Source: DATKUK01 sp035530655 (GTDB taxonomy: Bacteria > Planctomycetota > Phycisphaerae > UBA1845 > DATKUK01). From it: a DNA stretch of 64,000 nt. Below, in pieces: positions 1 through 9,310 of this stretch (the first letter of the stretch is position 1; each line of letters starts with the position of its first letter). Position numbers and translations under genes: made by a program. The DNA lies in assembly GCA_035530655.1 (NCBI GenBank), contig DATKUK010000039.1:1-64000 (forward strand), given 5' to 3'. The notes under the pieces were generated by a model that saw only the letters and a list, made by a program, of their open reading frames with translations, was not told where the DNA came from and searched no databases.

Positions 1-315
1 ATCAGCACGATCTCGACGCGCTGAGCCGCATCCAAACCTGACTGTCTGCCCATCTGCTTGACTCCCTTGATCTCGATATCCATCGATCCAGACCAAAGAA
101 GCCTGACACACCCGCGCGCCCACGGAACCCCGAGCTATACACCATAGCACCTGGAGGATGCCTGAATGGCGACGAAGATCCTTTTCCAAACCTCGAGTCA
201 AGCAGATAATGACTCCTGACCGCCCACGGTGGTCGTGGGCAAGCACTCATTTGGGAAATGTCGGGGTGAAAGGAAAGAGTGCGTAGGCGATCCGTATATG
301 AATGGAAGTGCAAAT
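1..315. other. Upstream gap with a possible C-terminal gene tail
   Basis: No convincing complete gene lies here. Reading plus frame 3 from the edge gives a short open stretch ending at a TGA at 39-41, which could be the last twelve codons of a gene entering from the left. This cannot be confirmed from so few residues. A GATAAT hexamer at 204-209 could be a -10 element for the URO-D-like gene, but no good -35 sits 16-18 bases before it. Minus-strand reading frames here look like antisense shadow. Confidence 0.3.
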
Positions 316-1452
316 ATGCATCACCGTGATTGCCTTCGAAAGGTAATGACAGGGGAGACGACCTCCTGGGTTCCCAACTATGAACTCGGGTGCTGGAACC
401 AGACAGTTGAACGCTGGCGCAATGAAGGGCTTCCTGAAAAAGATTGCTGGATTGGCAGGGCGGATATGTTCGAGGGCGAGCCATATTTCCATCTCGACCA
501 ACGGGCATTTGCCAGGCTGAACGGTAATCTCTGGCCCGCGTTTGCCTACGAGGTTATCGAAGAAACGGAGCGGTATCTGACGGCACGGCATTCGAACGGC
601 ATTGTGACAAAGGCGCTTAAGGAAGGCTCTGTAGGCGGAATGCGAATGAGCATGGATGCCTATCTCAGTTATCCGGTCACAGATCGCAAAAGCTGGGAGG
701 ATATGAAACGGCGATATGACCCGGCCATTGTCTGGCGCTATCCATTCAACTGGGATGAACAGGTCAGAGCCTGGAAGGATCGCGACTATCCGGTGGTTCT
801 GATGAGTAACGCGACATTCGGATTGTACTCGCAACTGCGGTCATGGTGCGGTACGGAAGGCATCTCCTACCTGTTCTATGATGATCCGGCGCTCGTTGAA
901 GAGATGCTGGAATTTGCGACGGAGTTCTTCCTGACGTTGGTCGAGCGGGCCTTGAATGAGATCCAGTTCGACTATTTCAACTATTTCGAAGACTGCGCAG
1001 GCAAGGGTGGGCCGCTTTTCGGTCCGGAGATCTTCAAGCGTTTTTTCAAGCGGCACTATGAACGCATCAACAGACGCCTGAACCGGGCCGGCATCACGAA
1101 CATCTGGCTGGATTCCGATGGCGATATGGAGGCATTGATTCCGTGCTGGATGGATTCCGGGATCAACACCATGTGGCCGCTGGAGCAGGCGAGCGGCATG
1201 GATCCGGTGCGGTTACGGAAGAAGTTCGGGAAATCGCTCCGACTGGCCGGTGGAATAGACAAGCGTGAGATTGCCAAGGGGCCGGGGTTCATAGAGAAAG
1301 AACTGAACGCCAAGATTCCGCCACTGCTTGAGCAGGGCGGATACATCCCGCACATAGATCATGCGATCCCGCCTGACATATCACTGGCGAACATGAATTA
1401 TTATGTGGATCTGAAGCTTAAGATGATCGGACGACCTCGACGCAGTGGTTAG
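316..1452 (+). CDS. Uroporphyrinogen decarboxylase (URO-D)-like protein
   Basis: About 378 residues matching the URO-D fold family. That family includes heme-pathway decarboxylase and many methyltransferase-like relatives (MtaA/CmuA type). The N-terminus MHHRDCLRKVMTGE fits the usual opening of URO-D-like proteins. ATG 316 is preceded at a good distance by GGAAG (304-308), so I prefer it to the in-frame ATG 298 or GTG 229. The C-terminal part (LAGGIDKREIAKG, then GGYIPHIDH and PPDIS) matches the conserved end of the family. Heme-pathway neighbours are absent and a glycoside hydrolase lies next door, so a role in sugar or methyl-group metabolism is more likely than heme synthesis. Substrate unknown. 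Confidence 0.8.
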   Translation: MHHRDCLRKVMTGETTSWVPNYELGCWNQTVERWRNEGLPEKDCWIGRADMFEGEPYFHLDQRAFARLNGNLWPAFAYEVIEETERYLTARHSNGIVTKALKEGSVGGMRMSMDAYLSYPVTDRKSWEDMKRRYDPAIVWRYPFNWDEQVRAWKDRDYPVVLMSNATFGLYSQLRSWCGTEGISYLFYDDPALVEEMLEFATEFFLTLVERALNEIQFDYFNYFEDCAGKGGPLFGPEIFKRFFKRHYERINRRLNRAGITNIWLDSDGDMEALIPCWMDSGINTMWPLEQASGMDPVRLRKKFGKSLRLAGGIDKREIAKGPGFIEKELNAKIPPLLEQGGYIPHIDHAIPPDISLANMNYYVDLKLKMIGRPRRSG

Positions 1453-1726
1453 TACTACAACGCTAGATACGTCGGCCTGGGACACTGGTCGATCCTCAAG
1501 AAGCCGGCCAGAGAAGCGTTCAGAGGGTGTTTTGCGGCGATGCAGAGGTGTCGGGCACCTCCTGTTGGCTTGGCCGACATCGCTGAGCGGATCTAACACT
1601 CTATACGACAAGATGTTACGGGCACGCCGGGATCCGTCTTAGCGTTGTAGAGTTAGTTAACGGCGTTGCATGCCACCCGGGGGGCAAGAATGCAATCAAT
1701 CATGTCGTCACTGATCCAGAGGCGTT

Positions 1727-3367
1727 TCAGTTCGTCCGGTCGATGCGGCACGCCAGGTCGATCGTGATCGGCGGCAGCTTGAGCGTGAGATAGTGCTGGG
1801 GTGTGCTGACCTGATCGGTACGTACCACCTTGCCGTCGGTCGGGTCGATCCACGTGGCGCGGAACGAGCCCGGGCCGGTTTGAACAAACAGCGGTTCGGT
1901 GAATTCATACGCTGTCGTGTGGTCGGCAAAGTGATTGACATAAAGGGTGGTGACTTTGCCGTTGGAAAGCGAGTAGATGCGGATGTCGTTGTGTTCGCTG
2001 TAGCCGCTGGCGACAGGCCGCATGTCGATGGGCATGTCGCGAGTGAAGTCGGCCAGCACGCGGAAGTACTGCCGGCTTTCGGGGCCCAGGTAGGCGTTGG
2101 CGTTGCCGCGATAGGGTCGCCCGCCCTTTATCTTCCTGCCGGACATACCCCAGAAGAGCATGCCGCTTTCGTTCATGAAGGCCGTCCACACCGCGACGCG
2201 CCACTTGATCGGGTCGTAGTTGCTCAGCCAGCCCTGGTTGCCGAACTCGGTATTCTGCACCAACTTGCCGTACGACTTGAACTTACCGATCTGCTCGGCC
2301 AGGTAGACGTCGATCTGACTGGCGGGCATGCCCATGTATTCATGCCACGTGACGATCTCACACCAGTCCTGGTCGGGTCGGGCGTAATTGGTGGTGATGA
2401 TGTGACGGTACGGATCGGCGTCGCGGACGACCTTCGCCAGGTGCGCCAGGTAGTCGTTGGGGGCGTACGAGTCTTCGTTGAACAGCTCCCAGATGTCGAC
2501 GAAGCACCCGTACCGCGCCACCACGTAACGCAGATACGCGTCCTGCTGCGGCAGGTTCTCGGCCTTGAGTGACTTATACTGCTGGAGGTCGCGAATGTTG
2601 CCGAAGATCGTCTCGCTGCTGCCCCACAGGCTCATGTCCTGCAACAGGATCATGATGTGACGGAAGCCGTGGCTTCGCTGAAGGCGAAGCAATTCGTCCA
2701 TCTGGGCGGCCAGTTCGGTGTCGTATCGGTCGGCCGGTCCGCCTTCGGGTATCAGCGAGAGCGCGCAGCCGGCCTTGGTTCCCGTCCCCAGTTGCCAGCG
2801 GACCAGATTGACCGCGCCCTGGAAAGCTTTGCACCACTCGGCGGCCGGCACGCTTCGCCACGGTCCTTCGGTATCGGACCCGTCAAAGCCGACCTGGGTG
2901 TATCCGCATGTCTGAACGCCGATGGGGTAGAATGGCGTGCCGTCGTCGAACTCGAAGCGGTACGGATTGCGCTTCGAGACGCGAAGGACCCCGTGATGGT
3001 CGGACTCGACGCATCGCAGCGCACCGGCGGCGGTGACGGTCTTGCCCCCGCAAACCAGTCGGGCCGTGTAAGACCAGGCTCCCAATTGATCGGGTGCAAA
3101 CCGCACCATCCAGCGGTTGTCGCCGTAGTAAAAGCCCGGCACGCCGACCTTCCTGCCGGTCGGCGAGGTGAACTCGGCTGCAACCTGGGCATCGACGAAC
3201 GGGTTAGCCGCGGGCTGTTCGGTTGTCAGCATGATCTCGAACACGTCATACCGTCCGACGCTCGGCGTTTCGGCTGGGGCGGTGGTGCTTTGGTCGGCCA
3301 GGGCGGTCTGACGAATGCACCCCATGCATACGATCAGGGCGAACACGATCCATTCCATGGCATTCAT
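1727..3367 (-). CDS. Secreted DUF5060-type glycoside hydrolase-like protein
   Basis: About 546 residues. A hydrophobic leader (residues 5-25) is followed by a DUF5060-like beta-sandwich (about 37-120, FYYGDNRWMVRFAPDQLG) and a TIM-barrel region typical of clan GH-A-like proteins (about 130-480). Candidate catalytic acids are E298 in WELFNED and E374 in QNTEFGNQGW, placed as expected for an acid/base and nucleophile pair. The start at 3367 is preceded by GAGGA at five bases spacing; the longer frame to 3409 lacks such support. It lies 88 bases downstream of lptD on the same strand, separated by a hairpin. It probably acts on polysaccharide outside the cytoplasm; substrate unknown. Confidence 0.8.
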   Translation of the reverse strand: MNAMEWIVFALIVCMGCIRQTALADQSTTAPAETPSVGRYDVFEIMLTTEQPAANPFVDAQVAAEFTSPTGRKVGVPGFYYGDNRWMVRFAPDQLGAWSYTARLVCGGKTVTAAGALRCVESDHHGVLRVSKRNPYRFEFDDGTPFYPIGVQTCGYTQVGFDGSDTEGPWRSVPAAEWCKAFQGAVNLVRWQLGTGTKAGCALSLIPEGGPADRYDTELAAQMDELLRLQRSHGFRHIMILLQDMSLWGSSETIFGNIRDLQQYKSLKAENLPQQDAYLRYVVARYGCFVDIWELFNEDSYAPNDYLAHLAKVVRDADPYRHIITTNYARPDQDWCEIVTWHEYMGMPASQIDVYLAEQIGKFKSYGKLVQNTEFGNQGWLSNYDPIKWRVAVWTAFMNESGMLFWGMSGRKIKGGRPYRGNANAYLGPESRQYFRVLADFTRDMPIDMRPVASGYSEHNDIRIYSLSNGKVTTLYVNHFADHTTAYEFTEPLFVQTGPGSFRATWIDPTDGKVVRTDQVSTPQHYLTLKLPPITIDLACRIDRTN

Positions 3368-3396
3368 AATGATCCTCGGCAATGGAAAGTCTGGCG

Positions 3397-3420
3397 GCCC
3401 GGCAATCATGCCTGCCGGGC
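3397..3420 (-). terminator. Hairpin between lptD and the glycoside hydrolase
   Basis: A perfect 8-bp inverted repeat (GCCCGGCA and TGCCGGGC) with an 8-base loop lies 36 bases past the lptD stop. No T-run follows on the minus strand, so it is either a weak terminator or an RNA stability hairpin. Confidence 0.45.
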
Positions 3421-3455
3421 TATCCGTTCAATGGCTCATCTCTACTCGTGCGTTC

Positions 3456-6400
3456 TCACGGCCGGATGCCCGTCGAGGTGGCCAGACCGGTATAGCGGCG
3501 AGAACCCATGGTGGCCTCGGGCAGCCCCTCGGGCCAGGCGGCTATCGAGATGATTGACTCGCCCTCGGTCTCGTCCAGCTCGAACGTCAGGGCTACGTAG
3601 AGGCGCGGGAACTTCCGCAGGTATGTGATCGCGAATTCCTCCGTACTGCCTCTGTCGAGGTCAAAGAACTCGCGTACCGCGAACGTATGCTTCTCGCTGA
3701 TGCGGTAGTTGGCGCCGAAGCCCAGGAGGTTGGAGTTGGTTGCGTCGATGGTCCGCCAGCCCAGGAAGTAGGCCAGCCGCGGCGTTCGCTCGACCGCCAG
3801 GGAGATGTTCTGCACATCCATCTGGCAATCGTTGACGTCCCAGTTGAAATCGTACAGCAGTGCGGTGCTGTCGCTCATGCGCCAGATCAGGTTGCCGTTG
3901 ACGTAGTTGCGGGCGAGCGACGTTTCGGGGCGGCTGTAGAAGGCGTCGCCGTGGGTGGGAACGCCCGGATGCGCGTTGTTGAAAAAGCCTGCTTCCAGGT
4001 CCAATGTCAGCCAGTCGACGGTACGCCACTCGCCTGGTCCGCCTCGTTTGGTTTGCCAGCGCTGTCGCAGTCCGACGGTGACGCCGTCGAAGTCGTCGAT
4101 GGTTTCGATGCCGGGATCGAAAGGCGTCAGCTCGTGGCTGTCCACGTTTGTGTGGCTGAACCAGAACGCGACGTCGGGCTTGATCTCATGCCGCAGGCGA
4201 TGAAGATCGAGCAGGCGGGATTCCACGTCGTCGAATACGCGGGAGAAGTACATGCTGCCGCGTGCTCCGTAAGTGAAGAATCCGCGGAAGGCAGCTCCGT
4301 CGACGCCTGGTGCTCCGTCCCAATAGCTGCCGCGTGCGCTGCCGAACGGCACCACGCGCACAGGCCCGAGCGTCAGGGGAAAGTCCAGTTCTGTACGTGT
4401 GTCGCCGCGGGTGGTGACATCGGTGGGTGCGGTGTTGCCCCAATGCAGACTTCGAGCGATCAGGTCGGTGGGATAGGTGAGGTCGTAACGCAGGCCATCG
4501 TGAATGGGGCGATCTTCGGGTCGGTAACGAACCAGACCAAAGCGGGATTCGTTGAACAGAACGGCGACATCGCCCAGGGGCTGGCCCAGCCAGCGGAACT
4601 CGACGTCGGGCAGGTGCTCGGTCTGGGTATAGAAGTCCAGAATGCGCCAATTGGTCAGGGCCGTCACCGCCCAGTTGTCCTGCTGCTTCTTGAGATAGAT
4701 CAGGGTCTCCTGATCCTTGCCCTCATCGAACTCCGACTCGAAGTACTCCTCCAGGAACGTGGGGTCGCAGATGTAGCTCAGCTCGGTAGTCACCTCCCAC
4801 CCGCGCGGCAGGATGTGGCGATGCCGCCAGAGCAGCCGCCCGCGGTTCTCGTCGTCCGGCACGACCTCACGCCCGCGGCTGAGCGTATCCTCGCCCTGGT
4901 CGTGGATGTAATAGGAACGCAGAAGCCCGAAGTAATCCTCTCGCTCGTAATCGCCTTCCACGCCGACCGCCGGCCCGCGCCGTCCGTAGTAGTCCAGCCG
5001 CAGTGTCGAGTCGAAGCCTTCCGGCTCGAGCAGCCCCATCAGGTTGAATAAGCGCCACCGGGTCTGGCCGGTGAGTCCGAAGTCGCCGCTGTACGAAAAC
5101 CGCGCCCGCCGCAGGGCCGACTCGCCTCTTTTGAATTGTCCGGCCGAGTAGGGCCAGTAAAGCAGCGGCACCTGCTCGACGACCAGGGCGCCGTGGTGGA
5201 TCTTGTAGTCGCCGGCCTCGAGGCCGACCACTTGCCCGGTTTCGTCGCGCGGCGTGTTGTCGGTGAAGCGGATGCGGTCGGCCCCGATGTGGTAGTGGGG
5301 GGTATAGAACTCGCTGGAACTGATCGTGGCCTTGCGGGCCTCATACTTGTTGGCGGATAGCTGCCGCGCCTGTCGTGCCCGCACGTAAATGGGCACCATG
5401 CGGTCGGGCTCAATCACGCGCATGACCGCGTCGAGGATCAAAGCTCGCTCGTGCTCAAAGTCGTAATAGAGTTCGGAGGCGCGCACCATGCGCTGCCCTC
5501 GCCAGAGCACGACGTCGCCGGTCAGGTAGACCCCTTTGACGACGTCCTCGGTCTGCTGGCGCATGACGCCGCCGGCCACGCCCAGCGCATCGCCTAAAGC
5601 AGCAGGGGCTTGACGCTCTGAGGGAGGTTCGGCTTGGGGTGGCTGATCGGGCTGCTCCTGTGGCGCGGGCTTCCCTTCCAGGGCGGCTGCGGCCCGCTGT
5701 CCGAGATAGATCACGGCGCTGTTGGCGCGGGCCTCCAGGAAGTCCCCGGCTTCTGCGGCTCCCTGCCAAACGTACACGTCACCGGTGGCCAGTACGATCG
5801 GCTCGCCCTGATAGTCGCTGACGGTGAGCCGTTCGGCTGTAAACCCGACAGGCTGAACGGCGCGGGGCGGGGCTTCGACCTCCGGCTCGACAGGCAGCAC
5901 GCCGACGGGGCCGGGCGTTTCGGACGGTGTGATCTCGTCGCGTCGCTCGGCCTCCTGCCCGGCCGACGTTCTGGCTTGGTCGGCCCTGCGGTACAGGGCG
6001 CTGTCGGCGGCCGAGGCCTTGCTCGTCGCGTCAGCATTGAGCTGCAGGCTTCCCGAGCTGCGTAGCGTGACGAGCAGCATCGGACCCGTGCTGACCGTGC
6101 CGCCGGACTCGACCACCTTCGCGTCGCGCCACAAGAACACCTCCAGCGCTAGGTAGGTCACGTCCTGCCATTGTTCCTGCCAGATCCAGATCACCGCGTC
6201 GCGGCTGCTGAGGCGCCGCGGCCCCATATGAAGAGTAAAGTCCCCTTCGTACTGCACGACGTTCGTGCCGTCCGGTTGGCGCCACGTCCAGGCGAACCGG
6301 CCGAGCAACTCCACATCGTAGTCGCTAATACCTACCGGTACGGGGGGCGGCGCCGCCTGGCCGGCCTGTTCAAACGCGTTCATCTGCCCGTTGGCCGTGC

Positions 6401-6515
6401 CGAAGGGGCACGCAACCAACAAGACACACACCAAGCTCAACCAGCATGGATTTATGGTGTCACCCCGCCTCTTGCCATTGTGACAGGTCGCTTCAATCTC
6501 CGCGCCGTGCCACAA
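3456..6515 (-). CDS. lptD: LPS-assembly outer-membrane protein LptD (OstA/Imp)
   Basis: A 1019-residue protein with a signal peptide (about 22-44) and LptD architecture. The N-terminal OstA-type beta-jellyroll appears as three related units (about 65-160, 225-275 and 328-415), linked by Pro/Gln/Glu-rich stretches. A C-terminal beta-barrel rich in alternating aromatic strands spans about 450-1015. LptD inserts LPS into the outer leaflet of the outer membrane. E. coli LptD depends on two disulfides; the mature part here has only about two isolated cysteines, so that arrangement is missing. Start codon TTG (6515) is supported by AGAGG five bases upstream and by a consensus promoter about 35 bases upstream. 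No LptE candidate is adjacent. Confidence 0.88.
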   Translation of the reverse strand: MWHGAEIEATCHNGKRRGDTINPCWLSLVCVLLVACPFGTANGQMNAFEQAGQAAPPPVPVGISDYDVELLGRFAWTWRQPDGTNVVQYEGDFTLHMGPRRLSSRDAVIWIWQEQWQDVTYLALEVFLWRDAKVVESGGTVSTGPMLLVTLRSSGSLQLNADATSKASAADSALYRRADQARTSAGQEAERRDEITPSETPGPVGVLPVEPEVEAPPRAVQPVGFTAERLTVSDYQGEPIVLATGDVYVWQGAAEAGDFLEARANSAVIYLGQRAAAALEGKPAPQEQPDQPPQAEPPSERQAPAALGDALGVAGGVMRQQTEDVVKGVYLTGDVVLWRGQRMVRASELYYDFEHERALILDAVMRVIEPDRMVPIYVRARQARQLSANKYEARKATISSSEFYTPHYHIGADRIRFTDNTPRDETGQVVGLEAGDYKIHHGALVVEQVPLLYWPYSAGQFKRGESALRRARFSYSGDFGLTGQTRWRLFNLMGLLEPEGFDSTLRLDYYGRRGPAVGVEGDYEREDYFGLLRSYYIHDQGEDTLSRGREVVPDDENRGRLLWRHRHILPRGWEVTTELSYICDPTFLEEYFESEFDEGKDQETLIYLKKQQDNWAVTALTNWRILDFYTQTEHLPDVEFRWLGQPLGDVAVLFNESRFGLVRYRPEDRPIHDGLRYDLTYPTDLIARSLHWGNTAPTDVTTRGDTRTELDFPLTLGPVRVVPFGSARGSYWDGAPGVDGAAFRGFFTYGARGSMYFSRVFDDVESRLLDLHRLRHEIKPDVAFWFSHTNVDSHELTPFDPGIETIDDFDGVTVGLRQRWQTKRGGPGEWRTVDWLTLDLEAGFFNNAHPGVPTHGDAFYSRPETSLARNYVNGNLIWRMSDSTALLYDFNWDVNDCQMDVQNISLAVERTPRLAYFLGWRTIDATNSNLLGFGANYRISEKHTFAVREFFDLDRGSTEEFAITYLRKFPRLYVALTFELDETEGESIISIAAWPEGLPEATMGSRRYTGLATSTGIRP

Positions 6516-6550
6516 AACCGCCTCTGCGGTTCGGTCAGATTCGTGGGGCG

Positions 6551-6578
6551 ATTATAGGTCAAGGGGGGGTGCTGTCAA
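6551..6578 (-). promoter_or_regulatory. Perfect-consensus sigma-70 promoter of lptD
   Basis: On the minus strand TTGACA (6578-6573), a 16-base spacer and TATAAT (6556-6551) match both consensus hexamers exactly. Transcription should start near 6544, leaving about 29 bases of leader before the TTG start of lptD. The promoter lies directly downstream of the terminator of the protease gene, so lptD is an independent unit. Confidence 0.85.
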
Positions 6579-6585
6579 CGACAAA

Positions 6586-6619
6586 GCCGCGGCCGAACTT
6601 GTGCAAGTCCGGCCGCGGC
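6586..6619 (-). terminator. Rho-independent terminator of the HtrA gene
   Basis: Two 16-base arms (GCCGCGGCCGAACTTG and CAAGTCCGGCCGCGGC) with one mismatch and a very short loop form a long GC-rich hairpin. On the minus strand it is followed by TTTGTCGTT. It begins 26 bases past the stop of the protease gene. Confidence 0.8.
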
Positions 6620-6645
6620 AACAAGTTGTCGACACCCGTGTGCGT

Positions 6646-8265
6646 TTAGTCGAACTGAAGGAACAGGTGGCGCGACCCCTCCCTGGTCCTGACAATGAGA
6701 TTGAGACCCTTGCGCAGGGTCTCGGGCGTTACTCGTTCAGCGAAGTCCTTTGCCGAGAGAATCGCGTAGCGCTTGCCTTCAATCACCACGGCTGTCACCA
6801 GGTCGCCGTGGCGCAGGCCCAAGCTTTCGGCCTCGCTGCCCGCCTCGACTTGCGTGATGACAGCGCCTTCGTCTTGCTCGTCCAGGTTGTAGCGCCTGGC
6901 CGACCTCGACGAGAGCGTCTCGACGGTAATGCCGAGCTTCTCGCTGGTGGCTGCTTCTGATTTGTGCTGGTCAGACTCCTCCGGCCGCATCAGATCTCTC
7001 GGCGCGCCGCGCGGGAAGAACCCCTCGGGCTGCTCACCGATCTCGACGTCGACGGTCTGACGCTCGCCATTGCGGAGGATTTCGAGTTTCACGGTCGTGC
7101 CCGGACGGGCAAACGCGACGCGATGCTGCAACTCGTCAGCCGTCTTGACCGCTGCGCCGTCCATCGACAGGATCACGTCGCCTCCTTGAAGGCCGCCCTT
7201 GGCCGCCGGGGCATCACGCATCACGCCCTGGATGAGTACACCGTCATCGCCGTCCAGCAGGAAGACCTTCGTACCCTCGCCGGGGAACAGACTGCGGATC
7301 GTCACGCCCAGATACCCTCGAACGACTTTGCCCTCTTTAGTGAGCCTTTCCGTCACAGCCTTGGCCAGATTGCCGGGGATGGCGAAGCCGAACCCGTTGT
7401 ACACCCCGGTCCGGGTAGGGATCGCGGTGTTGATACCGATGATCTCCCCCTGGATGTTGACCAACGGCCCACCCGAATTGCCGGGATTAATGACTGCATC
7501 AGTCTGAATGAAATCTTCGTAGCCCGTCAGTCCCACGCCGGACCGACCCTTGGCGCTGATGATCCCGGCCGACAGGCTGCCCTCCAGTCCGAATGGGTTG
7601 CCCAGGGCCAGGACGTAGTCGCCCACCTCGGCAGCGGACGAGTCACCAAAGGGAATGTCGTGCAAGCGGTCGGTCTCGATCTGAATAACTGCCAGATCGG
7701 TCAGTTTGTCCGTGCCGATCACCTTGACGTGGTCAGGCCGGACTCGGCGCCCGTCCGAAAGATGTACTTCCAGCGAGCCGGCATCCTTGATGACGTGGTA
7801 GTTGGTCAGGACGTAGCCTTTCTCAGCGTCGATGATCACGCCGCTGCCAATGCCCCACACTCGGGGGCCCCGGCGAAGCTGATCCGGTTGCCGGGGAGAC
7901 TCGAAGTTAAACTCGCGCGGACCGCCCTCGAAAAACCGTCTTAAAAAGTCCTGAAAATCTTCCGGTGGCCCGGAAGGCCCTTGACGTCTTGACGGGTCCT
8001 CCTCGTCCCGCTCGCCTTGCTCGCCGGGAGGCGGCTCGGGCGAATTGATCACCAGCACGACGGCTGGCCTGACCGTCTTGCCGACCATGCGGAACACCTG
8101 CGAAAGCTGCTGCACGCCGGCCAATGCCTCGGTGTTGGCCTCCAGTTGGCCCTTCTCGATGGCGTAGGAGATGCGTCCGATCGGGTCGAACTGTATGCCT
8201 ACAAACACCGCGCCGGCTACCACCAGCGCGATAACCAACGTCCTGCTTGATTGCCTTTTTTGCAT
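6646..8265 (-). CDS. htrA: HtrA/DegP-family periplasmic serine protease
   Basis: A 539-residue trypsin-like protease of the Do/HtrA family, for envelope protein quality control. An N-terminal membrane anchor or uncleaved signal (about 10-26) precedes a charged Pro/Glu-rich linker. The protease domain carries catalytic triad H157 (TNYHVIKDAG), D190 (TDLAVIQ) and S264 (NPGNSGGPL). Two PDZ domains follow (about 300-390 and 440-535). Start 8265 is chosen because AGGAG lies about seven bases upstream and the residues before it look unlike a leader. Its neighbour lptD makes an outer-membrane beta-barrel, a typical HtrA client, although terminator and promoter signals show that the two are transcribed separately. 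Confidence 0.93.
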   Translation of the reverse strand: MQKRQSSRTLVIALVVAGAVFVGIQFDPIGRISYAIEKGQLEANTEALAGVQQLSQVFRMVGKTVRPAVVLVINSPEPPPGEQGERDEEDPSRRQGPSGPPEDFQDFLRRFFEGGPREFNFESPRQPDQLRRGPRVWGIGSGVIIDAEKGYVLTNYHVIKDAGSLEVHLSDGRRVRPDHVKVIGTDKLTDLAVIQIETDRLHDIPFGDSSAAEVGDYVLALGNPFGLEGSLSAGIISAKGRSGVGLTGYEDFIQTDAVINPGNSGGPLVNIQGEIIGINTAIPTRTGVYNGFGFAIPGNLAKAVTERLTKEGKVVRGYLGVTIRSLFPGEGTKVFLLDGDDGVLIQGVMRDAPAAKGGLQGGDVILSMDGAAVKTADELQHRVAFARPGTTVKLEILRNGERQTVDVEIGEQPEGFFPRGAPRDLMRPEESDQHKSEAATSEKLGITVETLSSRSARRYNLDEQDEGAVITQVEAGSEAESLGLRHGDLVTAVVIEGKRYAILSAKDFAERVTPETLRKGLNLIVRTREGSRHLFLQFD

Positions 8266-8440
8266 GTTCGTTGCTCCTGTCCAAGTCGTCACGGCCGGTC
8301 GCACCGAGACCGTCACTTTGCCTCGCTATGGAGTCTTGTCTGGTTTCACTACGTCATCCAAGACGAATCGTTTGGTCCAGCCCTGTCAAATTCTGTTGCA
8401 TTGCCACGATGTAACGGTCCGAAGTCGCCGGCGAGCCGCT

Positions 8441-9310
8441 CTATTGGCCGTGCGATCCCGGCCGGCCGGAGCCTTCGAGCTTTTCGGCCTGGCCGTCTGC
8501 CATGTGGTAGCACTGCTCCGGGCTGGGATACTGCCCGCCCGCCACATCGGCGACGTAGCGCTTGAACGCCCGCATCATCTGCCTTCGCACAGAAGTATAG
8601 CGCGGTGCGAAGCGAGGGGGCGCGCCGGGCAGCCAGCCGAGAATGTCATGCACGACTACCACGTGACCGTCCACGTAGGGCCCGGCCCCACAACCGATGA
8701 CAATGACGCGGGCCTGCTCGGTAACGATCCTGGCCGGCTCGGGCGGGACGGCTTCGAGCAGCAGGGCACATGCCCCGGCCTCTTCGAGGGCCTTGGCCTG
8801 TCTGGCCAGCTCGGCGGCGGCCTCGGCGGTGCGGCCCTGGGTGTGGTAGCCGCCCAACTGGTGGACCGACTGCGGCCTAAGCCCCAAATGGGCCATCACG
8901 GGGATACCGGCCCGGCTCATGGCGGCCACCGTGTCGGCAAGCCTCTGATCGACCTCGACCTTGACGCAGTCGCAGCCGGCCTCGGCCATGAACCGCCCTG
9001 CGTTGCGGATCGCCTGCTCGTGACTGACTTGGTAGGACAGGTAGGGCATGTCGCCGATGAGGAACACATCGGGTGCGCCGCGGCGGACGGCGGCGGTGAT
9101 GGTGATCATCTGGTCGACCGTCACCGGCAGGGTGCTGTCGTAGCCGAGCACTACCTGCCCGTAGCTGTCGCCGACGAGGATGGCATCGACGCCGGCCTCA
9201 GCCTGGATTTGGGCCGTGGGGTAGTCGTAGCAGGTCAGCACGACGATCTTCTGGCCGGCTTGTTTCTTGGCGGCCAGGGCTGCCAGGGTGGTCTTCTTTT
9301 TCTGGGCCAT
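8441..9310 (-). CDS. panB: 3-methyl-2-oxobutanoate hydroxymethyltransferase
   Basis: A 289-residue PanB, the enzyme that adds a hydroxymethyl group from methylene-tetrahydrofolate to 2-oxoisovalerate to make ketopantoate for pantothenate and CoA. Family signatures are VLTCYDYPTAQ, the metal-binding region VGDSYGQVVLGYDSTLPVT, IGDMPYLSY, and MAHLGLRPQSV followed by GGYHTQG. The glutamate in LLLEAVPPE fits the catalytic acid. Length matches the family, with a short extra tail. No panC or panD is adjacent. There is no Shine-Dalgarno sequence before the ATG and a plausible promoter ends seven bases upstream, suggesting leaderless translation. Confidence 0.95.
   Translation of the reverse strand: MAQKKKTTLAALAAKKQAGQKIVVLTCYDYPTAQIQAEAGVDAILVGDSYGQVVLGYDSTLPVTVDQMITITAAVRRGAPDVFLIGDMPYLSYQVSHEQAIRNAGRFMAEAGCDCVKVEVDQRLADTVAAMSRAGIPVMAHLGLRPQSVHQLGGYHTQGRTAEAAAELARQAKALEEAGACALLLEAVPPEPARIVTEQARVIVIGCGAGPYVDGHVVVVHDILGWLPGAPPRFAPRYTSVRRQMMRAFKRYVADVAGGQYPSPEQCYHMADGQAEKLEGSGRPGSHGQ

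Noticed and set aside
2..508. Minus-strand frame of 168 codons at the left edge
   Set aside because: It overlaps the URO-D-like gene and its sequence looks random.
1545..1561. GAGGTG/CACCTC hairpin between convergent genes
   Set aside because: Only six base pairs, no T-run and far from either stop; not strong enough to call a terminator.
8361..8389. TTGACA upstream of the HtrA gene as a promoter
   Set aside because: The -35 is perfect, but no acceptable -10 lies at 15-19 bases; left uncalled.
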